Assembly: GCA_963971285.1 (NCBI GenBank)
Contig: OZ020247.1
Coordinates: 15,706,614-15,770,613 of the forward strand
DNA length: 64,000 nucleotides
Source: Astropecten irregularis
Lineage: Eukaryota > Echinodermata > Asteroidea > Paxillosida > Astropectinidae
Reading direction: 5' to 3'
Shown here: positions 10,502 to 25,500 of the stretch, piece by piece
How the letters are laid out: each line of letters opens with the position of its first letter
How positions within the stretch are numbered: position 1 is the stretch's first letter
Translations under genes and position numbers: made by a program
The notes under the pieces: model-generated
Database searches by the model: none
What the model was told of the DNA's origin: nothing
The model's input: only the letters and a program-made list of their open reading frames with translations

Positions 10502-13500
10502 GTAAGTTTGCAGCCAGGAGAACCCCCGCACATCCCTCCCAAGTCCCTCTGGACGCTTTCCAGGGAGAAACGGGGTCTTTTCGGGCGAGTTTTGGGGCAG
10601 GTTTTTCGGCCGTTGTCGGGAGAGAGATTGACAAAATATATCAGAAATTGATCGAACTGGTTCAATATGGAGTGCTATGCATGTTGTTGTTTGCTGTGTA
10701 TGTAGTGTGTGTGTGTTGTGAACGAGACGTGTTTTTGTGTTGCGTGTACAGTGCACTACCCAGTATTACAGAAATGCCTACATTCAGCACGCTCCGTCAA
10801 CAAATTGTATGCCTTGCAAGTGTTTTGGGCCGGCGATGGGGTGTCGAAGTTATCCTCCCGGGTGGAATTTTTGATGTGACCCGAGATTTTGAGTGAGTGC
10901 AAAATAAGTGATGTTAAAACGGGTGCGGTTTGAGGGAACGTAAAAACAACAACGGGTAGGGGGGGGGGGGGTGTCGAATGAAAACAGATATTTTCCGACA
11001 AGGTAGGGCCTAGCCTATTCAGATCCTCCTCGAAAGTTGTGTAGGCCTAGATAAACTTGTATTTGTAATCTGGAATTCTGAGATAATTACTGTACTCTTC
11101 TACTAAGGTGAACGATTTGAGAAAGTATCGAAAAACGTGGTTTCCGTTTTATTGCTCTGTTGCCATTCAATCATAAAAGGGTGGCACTTGACTTGGCAAC
11201 CTGGGGTTTGTTAATCCAGGATTTTTCATTTATGTCATGTATGATTCTTGTTCAAGAGTAATTGAACGACAACTTGGGCCCTAATGTTTGGATTTTGGTT
11301 ATAGGCCTATAAATGCAGATTACAATAGGATTGCCTTAATATTATAATAACATTAACAGTGACTTATTTGGTTATGTTATACATTCATGTGTGTTTTTAT
11401 TAGCCACATCTCTGAATAATGTAAAATGAGCCTTTAAAAAAGATCTGAAATTCATAAATACTAGCAAAATGACCTGAATGTGTTCTGTTTTTATTAGCAT
11501 TCAACTTGAAGATGAAAATTTGTTTCTATTCACTTTTTTTGCTGTTTTTTTAGGTAATTACATGTAAACCTTTACTACAGAGATGCACTTCGTGATGTTC
11601 AAACTTTGTTTTAAAAAACATTTTGTCAGTGTCACTGTCAGTATAGGCTCCAAATCCTAATTATACGGTCCTAGGTTTGTCATTGAAACGCCAGCTTGTG
11701 AAATAAAAAAAGCACAATTTGAAATTATAATGAAATTAACTATTTTTACAAATATGTAATTAGAGCATGAAAACAATAGTCTCAACTCTCAAGCATGTCA
11801 AGTGTCTTTTGAACGAAAAGGCCTATCACCACCCCCCCCCCCCCCCAAAAAAAAATAAAATTCCTGGTATCCTCAAATTCATGATAAAGCAGATCAGATT
11901 TCTGACTTATTGTATGTGAAACCAAATCTGTCAAATGTACAGTATTTACATTTTAGTAGACTGACTTTTTGCCAGCAGTGGATCATATAATTTTGTTTTA
12001 TGAAGAAACAACATGCTTGTGATTATAGGGGTGAAAAAGATTTATAATAAAAATTGATACTCGATGAACATTTCCAAAAGTGATAAGATTACGATGTGTA
12101 AGGTTCCATGAGAGGCTATTTCTACCTCCATGCTGTAATCAACCACACGTTATGTCAACCGTAAAATATAATTTGGGCATTTTCATTGTGCTTCGCTCTT
12201 CTGTCATTGGAAGGCTGTCAGAATTTGAATATAACAATCTGAAAAGATATCATTATAGAAAATAAAAAAGGACAAATGTTAAGTTTTTTCTATCCTAGAT
12301 GTTGAAGGGGTGGGGGGGGGGGCCCTCGGGGAAGTATCATTTTATATTTTCCTTCCATAAAAAAAAGAATAGAAAATATGCATGACTCTTGGGAAACATT
12401 TGCAGAGGTCGGTAAGGTTAAGACTGGGGCGGGAAAGGCCATAAGTCTTTGAAATTCCAGGCCTGGGTAGGATCAACCTACAATGGGCCTGGCTGTAAGG
12501 AAGCTTGTCAGGCTTGACCAAGAGAAAGCTTGCTAAAATGGGACAATAAAAAGTAATTGTGTCAGTGAATGGAATTTTGTTTTCTTTGATAAGCCAAGCA
12601 CACAGTGTAAAGCAATGAGTATCAATATGCAGTCCACCAGAAACTCTGGCCTTTGAAACTCTGTAAGCCAAACATCAGTTTCTAATTAACTTTTCAAATT
12701 CATTATTTTCACTTGTGCTGTAAATTTAATTTCAAAATCATTAGTGCATGCTATAATAACAATGAGTGAATTCTTTTTTTGTTTTGTTTTGTTTCCTGCG
12801 AATTGTTTTTTAATTGCATCTGTTATGTGCATTGCTGTAATGCCGTATGCCGGTTGATAATGATATCCCATAATTCAAGTAATTGGCAGAACATCGGACC
12901 AGAAGAAAAACACACGAGCTTGAAACCTTGGTGTACGTTTCAGACTAAGTGAAAGCTAATCTGCTTGACGTTCTGAATTGGCTTGGAAATATTTTGGTGT
13001 TTTGTTTTTTTTGTAGTTTGGGGTTGGGTGGGTGGGTGGGATAATATTATCAATATATCCGATATTTGTAATTTTTCTTTTTGTAATTCTGTATCTGGTT
13101 CTAAGAAATACTGGTAGACCAGGGTCCGATTTCACTATAAAGTCGTATTTTGCGATAATTGCTATCAGTCTTGATATGAGTTGGCTACTTTACCTGTTTA
13201 CGATCGAGTCTCTGTTTGTCGATGGATTTGGGCTTTAGCGATGATCACAAAGCGTTAGTGAAATCGGCTCCGGGTCACATCATTAAGCCTGGTGCACGAA
13301 TTGCTACAGTATATATATGCAAAGGAATCCAGAACAAAACAAACTGATTGTTATAGTGTCTCATTGACACATTCACTTTCACAGTGAGAGTGAATTTGGA
13401 GCCCTTTAAATTTCTGTACAATGTTTTGTATACCGTAGGACAGGGGTTGCATTTGGGGTGAATTCACTGTAGATACAACATCGCAAGACACACAAACTAT

Positions 13501-16500
13501 TTTCCTTCAAGAAGTTACACCTATTACAATATGGAGGATTGTAAAAATTAAAAAAGAAGAAAATAAGAAATTCCTAATAAAATTGGGTGATGTGAAATTT
13601 GTATATGTATTAGTCACTCCTCTTTGAAACACGAAATGGTAAAATGAAAATCAGAAATTCGATCAGGATAATTTGTATTCATATCACATCGTATCAATGA
13701 CTCTTCAAAGATCAAAGATTTATTATTTTAATACATGTACAGTACTACAGTACAGTGGACACTGTGTACACATTTGCCTACCCTCCAAGAAATTGTGTGG
13801 TTTATAACTCATTTAGGTTTTTTGACAAATTCCTTGTGTGCATGTACATGCATTTGTGTCAAGATTTGTGCAGCCTCTTTTTGACAAGTTCAAACTTAAA
13901 CAAATCAAGCAATTGAATATAGGCCCTACCTTGAGGTATTTTTAGAGATTATTTTTAATGGACGTCAATAGCCTGAGATATTTCATCAACTTGCCAAAGG
14001 ATTTTGTTTTTCGTGTTTTACATTTTTTTGCCCTGGCGTTAAAGATCTGACACTGCTGTACATAATAAAAAAAAGGGCCTAATATTGAATATTGAATTAT
14101 GTATAAAGCTGCATTTAACTAAGTTGCATTCATACACCCATCCTTACATTTTCATTGAAAAGTATGATATTCTGTTGTGCTTAATTATTTTTTACATCAT
14201 GAACTGCAAGTTGTGAGCCAGCCCCCTCCATGCCTTTCTCTCCATTGAAATCTGAATGACTAGTAACGCAGTGCATTTTCTATTTGTAATGGCATTGTGT
14301 CTCTCTCCACTTCATTGATAACTCTGTTTGCACATAAAACAGGCAAGGAAATTTGGTTATTAAGTCCCATGCAATGATTGATTGGCTGACCGCTTTTTTA
14401 ATATGAGCTAGAGGGAAATAAATTAGAAGGCAACCCTCTTTTAATAACCGGACTGGAATCAGATTAGCGTTCACTTTTCTGTCATGACGCGATCCATTCT
14501 GGCATGTCGTCATTGTTTGATGTCGCCCAGGCCGGGGCAAGATGAATTTTCCCTTACTGACATGACCAAGTAAATATCCTTTCCGTGCTGATTGGTCGCG
14601 GACGATAATGCGCAACGAAACGTGCGTGCGGGGCAAGCATGACCTGTTTTGGGGTAGATAGTTGTTGTTTTTTGTTTTTTGTTTTTTTCTTCGTCCACTG
14701 AAAGGGACCTTGATGTGGAACGCCCGATTTGCACATTTCGGTCAACCCGATTTTCTTCCGGAAATTTTGTTTCAGTGAATCTTCAGTCAGGTGGAGAATA
14801 AACCAGGCTCTGACTTGTCGCATGATAAACTGCACACTGTATACAGTGTACATGTTGAGTGTAGTACAATGTACAATGTACAATACTGTTGCCTACAGCA
14901 GGTGCTTCGTAACCGAAGAATACATCTGGCAAACGTAGCCTACAATGAAAACTTTTGGTTTGTGAAAAAGTTAGATCCATGGTACAACAATCCATTTTCA
15001 TGTGAAAATAAACAGCGCATTGAAATACAGTATAGTGAATTTTTAGTGATCATATTAAGGCGTAATGCTCATTTGAAATTTGCATTTTTTTTTTCCAGGG
15101 AAATGAAGTTGACCTGAAACCTTTCAAAAGCAAGATTAGCCTCAAACACTGGCCTGAAATACATATATGTGTACAGCATCTTTGGGGGGGCCAAATCGTT
15201 TTTCCCAGTATCGATCCCTGATTGTACAGGAAATTAGAGCTAACATTTGCATCACAATGGCCGAGAGAGAATGGAAAAAAAAAAAAAGACGAAAAAGAGG
15301 AAAACTAGAGGTACATGTAAAGGAAGCCTCATTGTTACCGCGTCCTGCCAAACCCGGCTTCCCCTTAAGATCTGCTTAATTTCCTGGGCCATCCATTCAT
15401 CAGTAATTGGGCTCCTGGAAACAGAGCTCATCTAAACTTCATTTGCACGCTCCCCTGCTTAACCTCCCCCCCTAGTCTCTATCGATAGCATTAATTTCCT
15501 CTCCTCACTTCACCTGGCCCCCGAGCCTGGCCTGTATAAATAGGAAGCCGGTATCATCAAGTATTGATTGTCAGTTCTGTTATCACTTTCTCCTGGTATT
15601 GATTTCAGGTTTTTTTTTTTTTTGTATCCAAATCTTCTCTCTGATTCTGCCCGACTGAAGCAGGGGAATGGAAACACCACCCCCCATCCCCCCCCCAAAA
15701 AAAAAAAAAGAAAGAAAGAGAAAAGAGAAAAAAACACAATCTTTTATAATTAAATAGAAAATCTCCTTTTCATCTAGAGCCATGTATACACAGATACATG
15801 TATGAATGAATGGATTCTGTACTTTCCTAGTTGTGCATCTGAAATTGCCAAATGATATTATGGCCTATGTGTACGCATTTGTACCAAATTTATTCTGATC
15901 ATGTACACGTATTCCTACATCGTTACGTCCCTTGTGAAAGCAAACCCTTGAAACTTGTGATATTACATGTGTGGACAGTGTATTGGATTTAGAAAGTCCA
16001 TTATAACATTCTGTGAGGTGTATGCAATGTGTTTTTCTTGAAATTCCAGCCTGTTATAATTTAAATACATCGTGCACACATGAAACACAGTTTTGAAGTT
16101 CAGTGCCTTTTGCTTTAGGGAGAAATTCCAATGATTTGGTGAAATTAAAAGAGCCTTTAGACAGTGCACATACATGTACGTTTACTGTACACGATGTAAA
16201 TTGAGTAGGATTAATCCTTAAATTCATGGAAGAATTCATAATTCTGGAATTTTTGAAAGTTTTAGACAACAGCGACATCACCAACAACAGCAACAGCAAC
16301 ACAATTTCATAGTAAGCACAGAAACTTGCTTAAAGGCATTGGCAAAATCTCAAAAACGCCACCACCTTTTGAATTGAAACTTTCACAGGTTAGTTTTATT
16401 GTATATACAATTATATTGGTTTGAAACAAACAGTAGGCTCAAATTACCAAACGTATGCAATCCCTTTAAGCACCAAAAACCTCAAGTGGTAAATAAAATT

Positions 16501-19500
16501 AGCATGGCAGACAAAACTGCTTGTGAATGTTATGCTCAGCAAACAATGGCCAAATACAAGTTAAAAGCAGTAAACATCACATGAAAATTTGGTCGGTAAT
16601 CCTATTTGATCAAGGAAGACTTTCATGCTTTTAACATATTTAAAAGCCATGTTTGTGCTTAAAGCAGCTCTATGAAATTGGCCCCAGGTCATAGAAACTG
16701 TGCAATAATATGCGTGACGCCTCCTTGGGAAACAATTCATTGGGCAAAAACAGACAAACAGTTAAAATCTGCTTTCTTCATTAGTATTTCTGGGCGCTCT
16801 TTCTTTATTTTTTTGGTTGAGATTTCAAGGTTTCTCACCCGATGCTGCCTAGTTTGAGATTCTTAATTCTGAGTGTATTTTAACACATGACTGGCACTGT
16901 AAGTACGGTAACCCTAGTCGGGGGAAAGGGATAGGACTAGGAGATCATGAATGATTGAATGCAGCCCAGACCTGAACCTGATACACAGTCTTTCCAATAG
17001 GGGAGGGAAAATTGGAAAATAATTTTGGCCTCCCGATTTGTCACCTCACGTATCATGCGCTCTCCCTTGGGAGCCAATTAAATGCTGGAGCTTGGCAAGA
17101 ATGAATGATAGCGCTTGGCTAGCGGTCTTGTCATACACACTACCAGGGAGGGAAAAAATAGAAAGAAAGATCAAAAATATATACGGGGACATGTATATAA
17201 TGGATATTCATTACTGATTGTTGGTGTCAGTGAAGGCTTTATAAAAGAAACCAACAATAAAATCCCATAGGGTCATAGTGCAGTGCCTTTTGAATAATAT
17301 GCACGCACACACAATGTACAACATCTCCTGCCCTTGATGGCTCAATAATTGATGATGGAGGAGGGTGGGTGAGGTGTGAAGGGGGGGGGGGGGGGGGTGG
17401 GGTGGGGCAGTTGTAGGCTGTTTAATCAGAATGTATTGTTATTGAAAATTTACATGGAAAATCATGGAAAGCTGCATTTTGTGCTGTTTAGTTTTCTTTG
17501 TTTGTTTGTTTGTTTTTTTCCTTTTTTTTTTTTGGGGGGGGCGTTGAGGCATTTTCCATGGATGGTCAAATATTGTCCCTTTTTCTGGTTATTGCTGCGG
17601 TGCCCCTGGTCATTGTTATATGGTTCCCTGGTTATTGCCTTGGTCGCCCTTTTCACTGCCTTACATTTAGGTGCACCTGGTCATTGCTATGTATTCTTAC
17701 CTTGGTCATTGCCTTGGTTCCCCTGGTTCTTGCCTTATCGCCCCTTGTCATTGTCTTGGTGCCCCTGGTCATTGCCTTGTTGCCCCTGGTCATTGCCTTG
17801 TTACCCCTGGTCATTGCTTTACTGCCCCTGGTCATTGCCTTAGTGCTCCTAGTCATTGCGTTGGTGCACCCCGGCCATTGCTTTGCTGCCCCTGCCTTGG
17901 TGCCCCTGGTCATTGCCTTATTGCCCCTATTCATTGCCTTGGTGCCCCTGGTCATTGCCTTGGTGCCCCTGGTCATTGCCTTATTGCCCCTGGTCATTGC
18001 CTTATTGCCCTGGTCATTGCCTTGGTTCCCCTTTTCACTGACTTTATCTCCCCCTTGGTGCCTCTTGAAATATTCTATAGTCACTGGTACACTGCAAAAA
18101 AATTGTGGGTCCTCTCATAAAAACTGTGTCCTTTGTTAATTAGGGGAAATTGGTTCGGCCCATTGATTATGAAATTTCTGCCCTGATAATAACTAGCCCG
18201 CATTTTATTTCTTTTTTAATTTGGCAATCAAAGCTTTCCCTTTTTGGATTTTACGATCAATGAAATGTAGGGGGAAAATATAAGCCATTGCTAGATTTTC
18301 TGGGTCACACTCTATACCAGATTAGGCATGGTTTGTGATTGTATTCATTATTACTCTGTTATTCAAAAAGATGGAAGTAAAAAGGTTTCACAATTTTTAG
18401 CAATAAAGAAAAACCCCAAAATCATCCGTTACAAAATAGAATTACTTATTACCCGCAAATCTCAGATTTAATCATTCTGTTCATCATAAAGAGATAATTT
18501 CTTTTTTGCTCGGCCTGTTTTTAACAATGAAAAGAAATTATTCAAATCAGTGAACAAAAAAGAAAAAAGGAAAAAAAGCCTTACTAAAAATTTGCCCCAC
18601 ACTGCCCGTAAAACCAGCATCAATTGTGCCTCCAATCAATAATTTGATTGTATTCGTGAATTTAATGTGAAATACACGTCATGGGCCCAAGAGGGGAGCG
18701 AGCACATGGAAGGCCAAGGGTAGTGGATTAGTGCTCTGATCATATTAACCCTGACAACAAAAATGATTGAAAAGAACGCACAGAAATGCTATATGATGAT
18801 TGTTCAGGTATTGTCTGGTTGAAAATTAAATAAATTATAATACACATGGACAAATTCATCAAACCAGGGAACTTTGATATTGATTGGTTTTTATATCCTT
18901 TTAGATTATTTTAAGGGTAATTTCATACAGTGTTCATACTTTGGTTTTTGTCAAAGAAATTGCAGATTCATGGGCAAAAATATCAAGACAGATCATACCA
19001 ACCGACAGTCATACATATGTATCTGTGAAATTCCCAGTCCCACTTTTCGAGAAAACAGTGAAAAATGCTGACAGTATTTTAAAATCTTTTCACAGGATTT
19101 TTGGTCTTCCGAAGATCAAAATAAATTTTTGGTCAATTGGTTTTACTCTATTCTTAATAAATAGGGGCCTTCAGCATTTCAGGGAGAAAAATGTTTAAAA
19201 GGGTATGTTTCTACTAGTTACCATCACCATCTTTATACATTGTGTACCTTGTAAGTTATACTGTAGGTAAATATGTGGATAAATAAGTACATGTAAATCA
19301 GTTTTGGTATGCTACCAAAGTATGATTTAAGTGGAATATCCGGAAGTACATGTGTATTGCATTGATTGGCAGATAAAATTTATCAATTTTTCATACATTT
19401 TCAATTTATCTAATGATCAAAATTCATTAAGACAGTAAAGGCAATATTATGTTTTCATAGAAATTAAAAATAATATTTAAAATGCTGATAAGTAAAAAAA

Positions 19501-22500
19501 AAAAAAAAGGTGAATACTGGCTTTTAATATTATTGTGAAGTTCAAAGGAAGATACATGAACACAATGGTTGGAATTGCCGTCGCAAATTCAGCCGTGATC
19601 AGATACGATCACAAAACCATCTGGTGCACACGCGCGCTCGATCTCGCGCTGCCAAGGGATCAGAACATTGGAAAAATAGACAAGAGTCCTGTGGTTATGG
19701 GCAAAAAAAAATTCAAACAAAATCAAACAAACGAGAAGAAAGATTGTTTTTAATAAAGTCCATGGAACTTGCATTGAACGGGTGCGGCACATTTGTCATA
19801 TTGATTGGAGCGGTGCCATCACATCAATTACCTCCATCCATTAACCTTTCAATATCGCCCCGGTCTCGTGCGCTATTGATTCCATGTCGGGATGCTAGTT
19901 CTTTTCTTTCTTTTTTGTTTGGGGGGAGAGGGGGGGGGGGGTTGGTTGTCGGGTAGGAGAAGGGGGGGGGGGGGTTGAAATTGCTGCTGCCGACTGTACA
20001 ATGATTGAACATCGTGCACACACTGACTATACAGTACCCTAGCCTTCCCCTGGGCAGTAGCTGGGGCCAGAGAATCATGATAATCAGTGGGTTTCCTGTT
20101 TTGTACTGTTCCCCCTTCTCTCTCTCTTCATAATCATAGCTCTGTCTCAGCCTCTCCTTGCTCACGGTCCGTCTGTCTTTGCTCCGCTTTCCTTTAATTT
20201 TAACCAGTTTTCTGACCCAATTATAGATAATGGTTGCCTCTCTTTTTTTTTATTGTTAATGCTTTCATTGCGGGGGAACGGTCTGTCCATTGTGTCGCCC
20301 TAATATCCTTTTTCCCCGGCAATGAATAGTTAAAATGATAACAAGTCGCTTGTTTTGCATGGAAGGGTCACCACTATCCCTCCTGGCTTCGACATTTTAG
20401 GATTACAGCGTAATTTGCAGAGATCTGCTTTTGCTCAAGGTCCATTTTTTCCTCTCTGCTTTTTGATGTTTTAATGAACTCTTCTGGGTAGAAGCAAGCT
20501 TGAAATAATATGCAATGGGACTGGGAGAAACATTGCATTGGTCAAGATGTTAATATTGATTTCTCTCAACTGGATGAGTGAAAATGGAGAAAGCAATTAA
20601 ATTCTTTTTGTTTTTTTATTGCTCGCATTGATCTGCTTAATTCTTAAAGAGTGATAACATTTTTCCGTTTAAATGGAAATCACAGAGCTTCTATAATTTA
20701 CATTTTTTTGTGCATACAGTACATGTACAATGTACAAATGCTCAGAATACTTACGTTTACACTAGTACGCTAAGTACATTTAAACATCTACAGAGCAACA
20801 GTAGAACTTGGTTTGCCAGAGTACCAGTGAAATGAGGATTTGTGCCAGAGTACCAGTGAAATTAGTTGGTTTGCCTTACCAGAGTACCAGTGAAATGTGT
20901 TTAGTACGCATTGTGTGCTTTGGTCAAACTAAAATGGGATACATGCACCCAGGCCGACGACATGTGGGCCCTACAAGTGCAGTTTTCACGGTGACGTGAG
21001 TTACATAATATTATTTTATGCCCATGCATATGAAATTGGCATAGACCTAAAGTTGACGTACATTGTACATGTACACTGTACGTCTTTTTTACTCCTGCTC
21101 TGTCACTGGTTCCAGTATATTATTGCTCCCCCACTCCCCCCCCCCCCCCCCCACTTTATCATTAACAGAGTCATCAATGTCCGATGCAGTAAATGAACAC
21201 ATTCGTTCCAGTTCATTAAGGTCAGAGATTCTACTGTTGTTCCCTGATTCGAATCCTTCCACCCCACCCCACCCCCTCCTCCAACTCCCCCCTCCTCCAC
21301 CTCCCCCCTCCCCATCCTCCTTCATTTCTTGACGCCATGGATAATTTGCAAGGTAGAGAATACACATATACAGGTATATTGCTTGCCTTTTTTTATTTCA
21401 ACACAAGTCATTGTGCACGTTAACAATACAATATATTGATTATTTTATATTGGTACAGGAAATGTCCAGGCATCAGTAATGTAGGGCTATACAATGTGCT
21501 CGTGAACATATTACACAGTACACGTGTGTATACATTTACGCATCGTGTGTGCCTTTATGCAAGTCACACGGATCCCTTATGTTCAGTACATGTAATTTAG
21601 AAAATTGTGAACATGTTAATGTAATAATTATTTTATTATGTTACTCTGTATGTGTATACATGTGTACTACTGTACATACACTGTACATATTACAAAAAAA
21701 TATTTTGATGACATTTCACGATTTGTTATTTATTTTTATTTTATTATGTATTTCACGATTAAACCAACTTCAGTGTTTAACTACCACTCCCAAGATTCAT
21801 TAAAAAAATGTTTAAAGGTACTAAATACATTGTACTTTGGTACATGTGTACACATTAGCATACCAAAACAGTCAAATCTCCGCATATTTACAAAGATGGT
21901 GATGGTAGAAACACACCGTTAAAATGTTTCTTACTGAAATGCTGTATTTATCAAGAAAAGAGTAAAACCAATTGACCCAAAAAAATTTTGATAAAAAATA
22001 ACTGTGAAAAGATTTAAGAAAAAACGTTAGAATTTTTCACTGTTTTCTCACTGGGCACATGGGACTGAGAATTTCACAGATGACTAGTACCAGGCCTTCA
22101 TTTTAATAAAAATGAGGAGATCTGCAAATCGCTCTCCTTAAATCAACGTGGAGAATTTAGGAGAGAGATTTGCTCTCACTAACAAAAATCAAGTTTGAGT
22201 TGCAAATTCAACTCCTTAAATCAACATAGAGCCTACTCATACTAATAAAGAGAGCAGTTTGCTCTTGCTAAACCAAGTTTTTGCATGTGTCCAGTGTCAA
22301 AAAAAGAGAGAATTTTACTTGTCCTGTTGAAAAAAGGACAAGGATAAAGGGTAAATATCAGCAGGAAAAATGTATGTGATGTTTTGAAAAAAGGTAGCTC
22401 TCCTTAAATTGTTAAGGAGCTCTTTTTTTCGCTCTCCTTGGAAAACATTAAGGAGAGTGGAGGAGAATAATCACTCTCACTCTCCTTAAAAATCAAGGCC

Positions 22501-25500
22501 TGTAGTACTGTGTCTTTCTTTATATTTTTGTCCATGAATCTGCATTTCTTTGACAAAAACCAATATATGAAATTTTAAGACATACATGTACTGTATCACA
22601 TGTATGATACATTGATCTGAAATTTATTCAGTAAATAGTTTAAATGATCAGAGCATGACAAGTGCCAAAATTTCCTTTGTGCTCATCGTAGGCACAGTGG
22701 CTTACAGTACATACGTACATGTATTGAGTGACCAGCAAAACTTAAAGTCATTAATTTGTACACTGGGGGCTTGGAGAATGCTACAATATCAGCAGTGTTC
22801 TTCAATTGGTTCCAGTTGTCTTGTGTTTACATTGAAGATGAAACCATTTCTTTGACAAAAGGAAATATCTGAAAAATTCCAAAGTGGTGACATTATTGCT
22901 GCATGATTGTAACTAGAGCATGAAGAATTAGCTATATGGTAATATATTTAGCTGACTCTTGAGAGTCCATTACATTAACCTCATTTTTTTTTTCTTTTGG
23001 CCTACAATGCATAAGTTGTGAAAACATTGAACAACAACATACTGTCCTGTGTATGACAGAATGATACATGTAAATCTTGTAGCATTGATGGAAGCCACCA
23101 GGCCAAAACATTTCATGTGGTCTGCAAGTTCATTTCTTGAATTGCTATCGTATTAAACCATAGTCTTACAAATTATACAAGTCTTGGAAGTACTTAAATT
23201 TAGTAAATTATCTCAAAATTTAAAAAAAATGTATTTCATAATCTTATTAACGTATTATATGCACTTTTATTTCATTTTATTGGGCCCATGTGTAATTTAC
23301 AAATTTACAATTTACATGTATGATGTACATTGTACAACTTGGTATTTGCTTCTTATCCCAATTCCTATTCTATCAAAGTGGACTACATGTATGTAACAGG
23401 GTTTCCCGTGAACTTTTTTGGGCTCCCATCATGCACATTGATGTCTGACATTTCTCCCACCTCTTTCATTTTTTTTTTGGTACTGTTTCGGTCCTTCATT
23501 GTGATTGTGTCTTTTTAGTTGTACTTAATGTAGACACTTTTTTGACACTACATACTGTACATATGTACATACAGTATACTCTCCCTACATGTAGCTCAGT
23601 ATATACATGATATACTGTAGTTTATGGTTCAGATGTCAAATGCACTAAAAACCTTTAAATAGGCCTAAACTGTACAAACTTTCCAAAATATTTGATGAAT
23701 AATTTGAAACTGGATACTTTTATGAATTATTCATTACTATACAGGATTTTTTTTCCAGGTAAAAAAATGATAGTCATTTCCATTTTCCAGACCAATCTGT
23801 CACTCAGACTAAGAACTGAAACTGACCCACGCCATAATCATCCATCAGGTTTACTTTTCCCTCTTCCAAACTGGACCAGGAATTTGGAATATGTAGACTT
23901 TATTCATGTACGGTAGAGTTTACAAACTACAGTGCGTGTATGTGGTCGAAAATACATTCATTACATACATGTAGAGTATGAGAGATGTACAGTGTACATG
24001 TACATGTACATGGACATGCAGTATGTGACTTTGATGGAGTACACCTGCGTGCTATTATTATTATTATGAAATGACGACTGCTAGATCGGTTACGCATCAA
24101 TGATTGATTTTTACCTCTATTCAGACGATCCGGCCCGGCCCTTGTGAAGAGTTAATTGTCTTTCGTGGAGTCAATGGGATCATTCACTGGAAGTCAAGTG
24201 CGCATTATGTATTTGAAACTTCAATTCAGAGTCTGCGGTTTGGCAGAATTCCAAATATTATTATTCCTTTTGGAAATGCCATTCGCTATTCTCGGTGTAT
24301 ACAATTTATTGGTTTAAAAATCTCCAGCACATCTACATTATACACAGTGGCCAGTCAGGCAAAAATGCATACAGTTTTGTGCTTTCAAAATTGTTTTCAA
24401 TTTTGAAGATTGATGTTTTTGCAAAAAGAAAGAAAGAAATTCTCATAGCATTTAAAAATACGTATTAAGTTTTGCTTCACATTGTATTTGAGCTTTTTTA
24501 GAATTTTGTTCTGAAGAATGAGATATTTCAATGTTGAAAATGATCCGTCACTAATCTTCATGCGCATGAATTTCTCTCTGAAGCTAGGTATAATGAAGTA
24601 TTTGCAGAGTGAATTGATGTGTTGGGGGTGGGGGGGGGGGGTGGGTAGTGTTGGCTGTTTTTTTCCATCCAGTAAACCAATAAGTTTTGTAGCGGCAGTC
24701 TCCTCATAAAACAACACTAATCAATATCTCATCAGTTCGCCTTTCTCACCCCCTCCTCCTCTTTCCTTATCATTCCTATCCCCCTACTACTACTACCTTC
24801 TCTTTACCCTTAAAGCATTATTATATACTGTACCAGTCCCGCGAGACTGTCCCAACGTGTCAAGGCAGGTGCACGTTTGGCCCGGGAAATTTTATAGGTG
24901 ATGTGTTCCGATAATTGGAGATTGAGAAAAAAAAAAGCCGGGGCCTGGGTCCGGGGCCCGGGTTGGCCGGCCGTGTGCGAGCTTGGGACGAGAAGGGAGT
25001 GCGGAGTTTTTCAGCTGCCGTTGCTTGCCGCAGGGGTTCCGCTGGCTTTGCTTCTATCCCCCCCTCAAATGATGCTTTCAATTTCTGCGAGGTTATTGAA
25101 TCTATTGATTAGTTGAATCGATGGCCGTACCTGACAGGCTGAGGAAAAACTCTCTGGCGGGAACTCTCTTTTTTTTCTTCTCATGTGCTATCTGGCATAG
25201 CTCGGGTTTGAGTCGAGGAAGCCGGCATATGCCTGGGTAGGGGTGTGTGTCTGTGTGTGTGTGTGGTTGGTATCGATTGAAACCCTGTCCCTAGCCATGA
25301 TTGGGAAATTGAACCGAGAGACCCCTATATAGTGGATTGGGGGGATAGGGAGATGCGGTCGGCAAAGAGATGGTTTAGATTGAACACGCTGAGGGCTGAG
25401 TAAGCGTTGCCCTGTCCGCTTATCAATTCGACTGGAATGCATCTCAAATACGTGCACTTCACAAACAGACAACCAATGGTCAGACAGCATGACATTGGCA

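Larger units (their letters stand above)
10502..17370. other. CUX intron 1, first block
   Basis: Contains a G run (10959-10971), a C run (11832-11846), a MITE-B copy (13121-13274) and a MITE-D copy (16434-16686). Bases 14200-14720, 15320-15545 and 16920-17120 look non-repetitive and are not coding; they are candidates for regulatory DNA. Otherwise nothing seen. Confidence 0.55.
20701..24840. other. CUX intron 1, block rich in ACATGTAC words
   Basis: Three short direct repeats with CCAGAGTACCAGTGAAAT lie at 20814-20896. A 17-bp C run is at 21136-21152 and a CT/CCACCC-rich stretch at 21258-21312. A reverse MITE-E with a nested element spans 21814-22580. ACATGTAC palindromes are scattered. No gene seen. 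Confidence 0.55.

Noticed and set aside
10423..10896. 157-residue frame over the CUX start
   Set aside because: It is in a different frame from CUX exon 1 and runs into the intron.
17498..18139. 213-residue plus-strand frame of VPLVIAL repeats
   Set aside because: Product of a 21-bp minisatellite; several frames on both strands are equally open.
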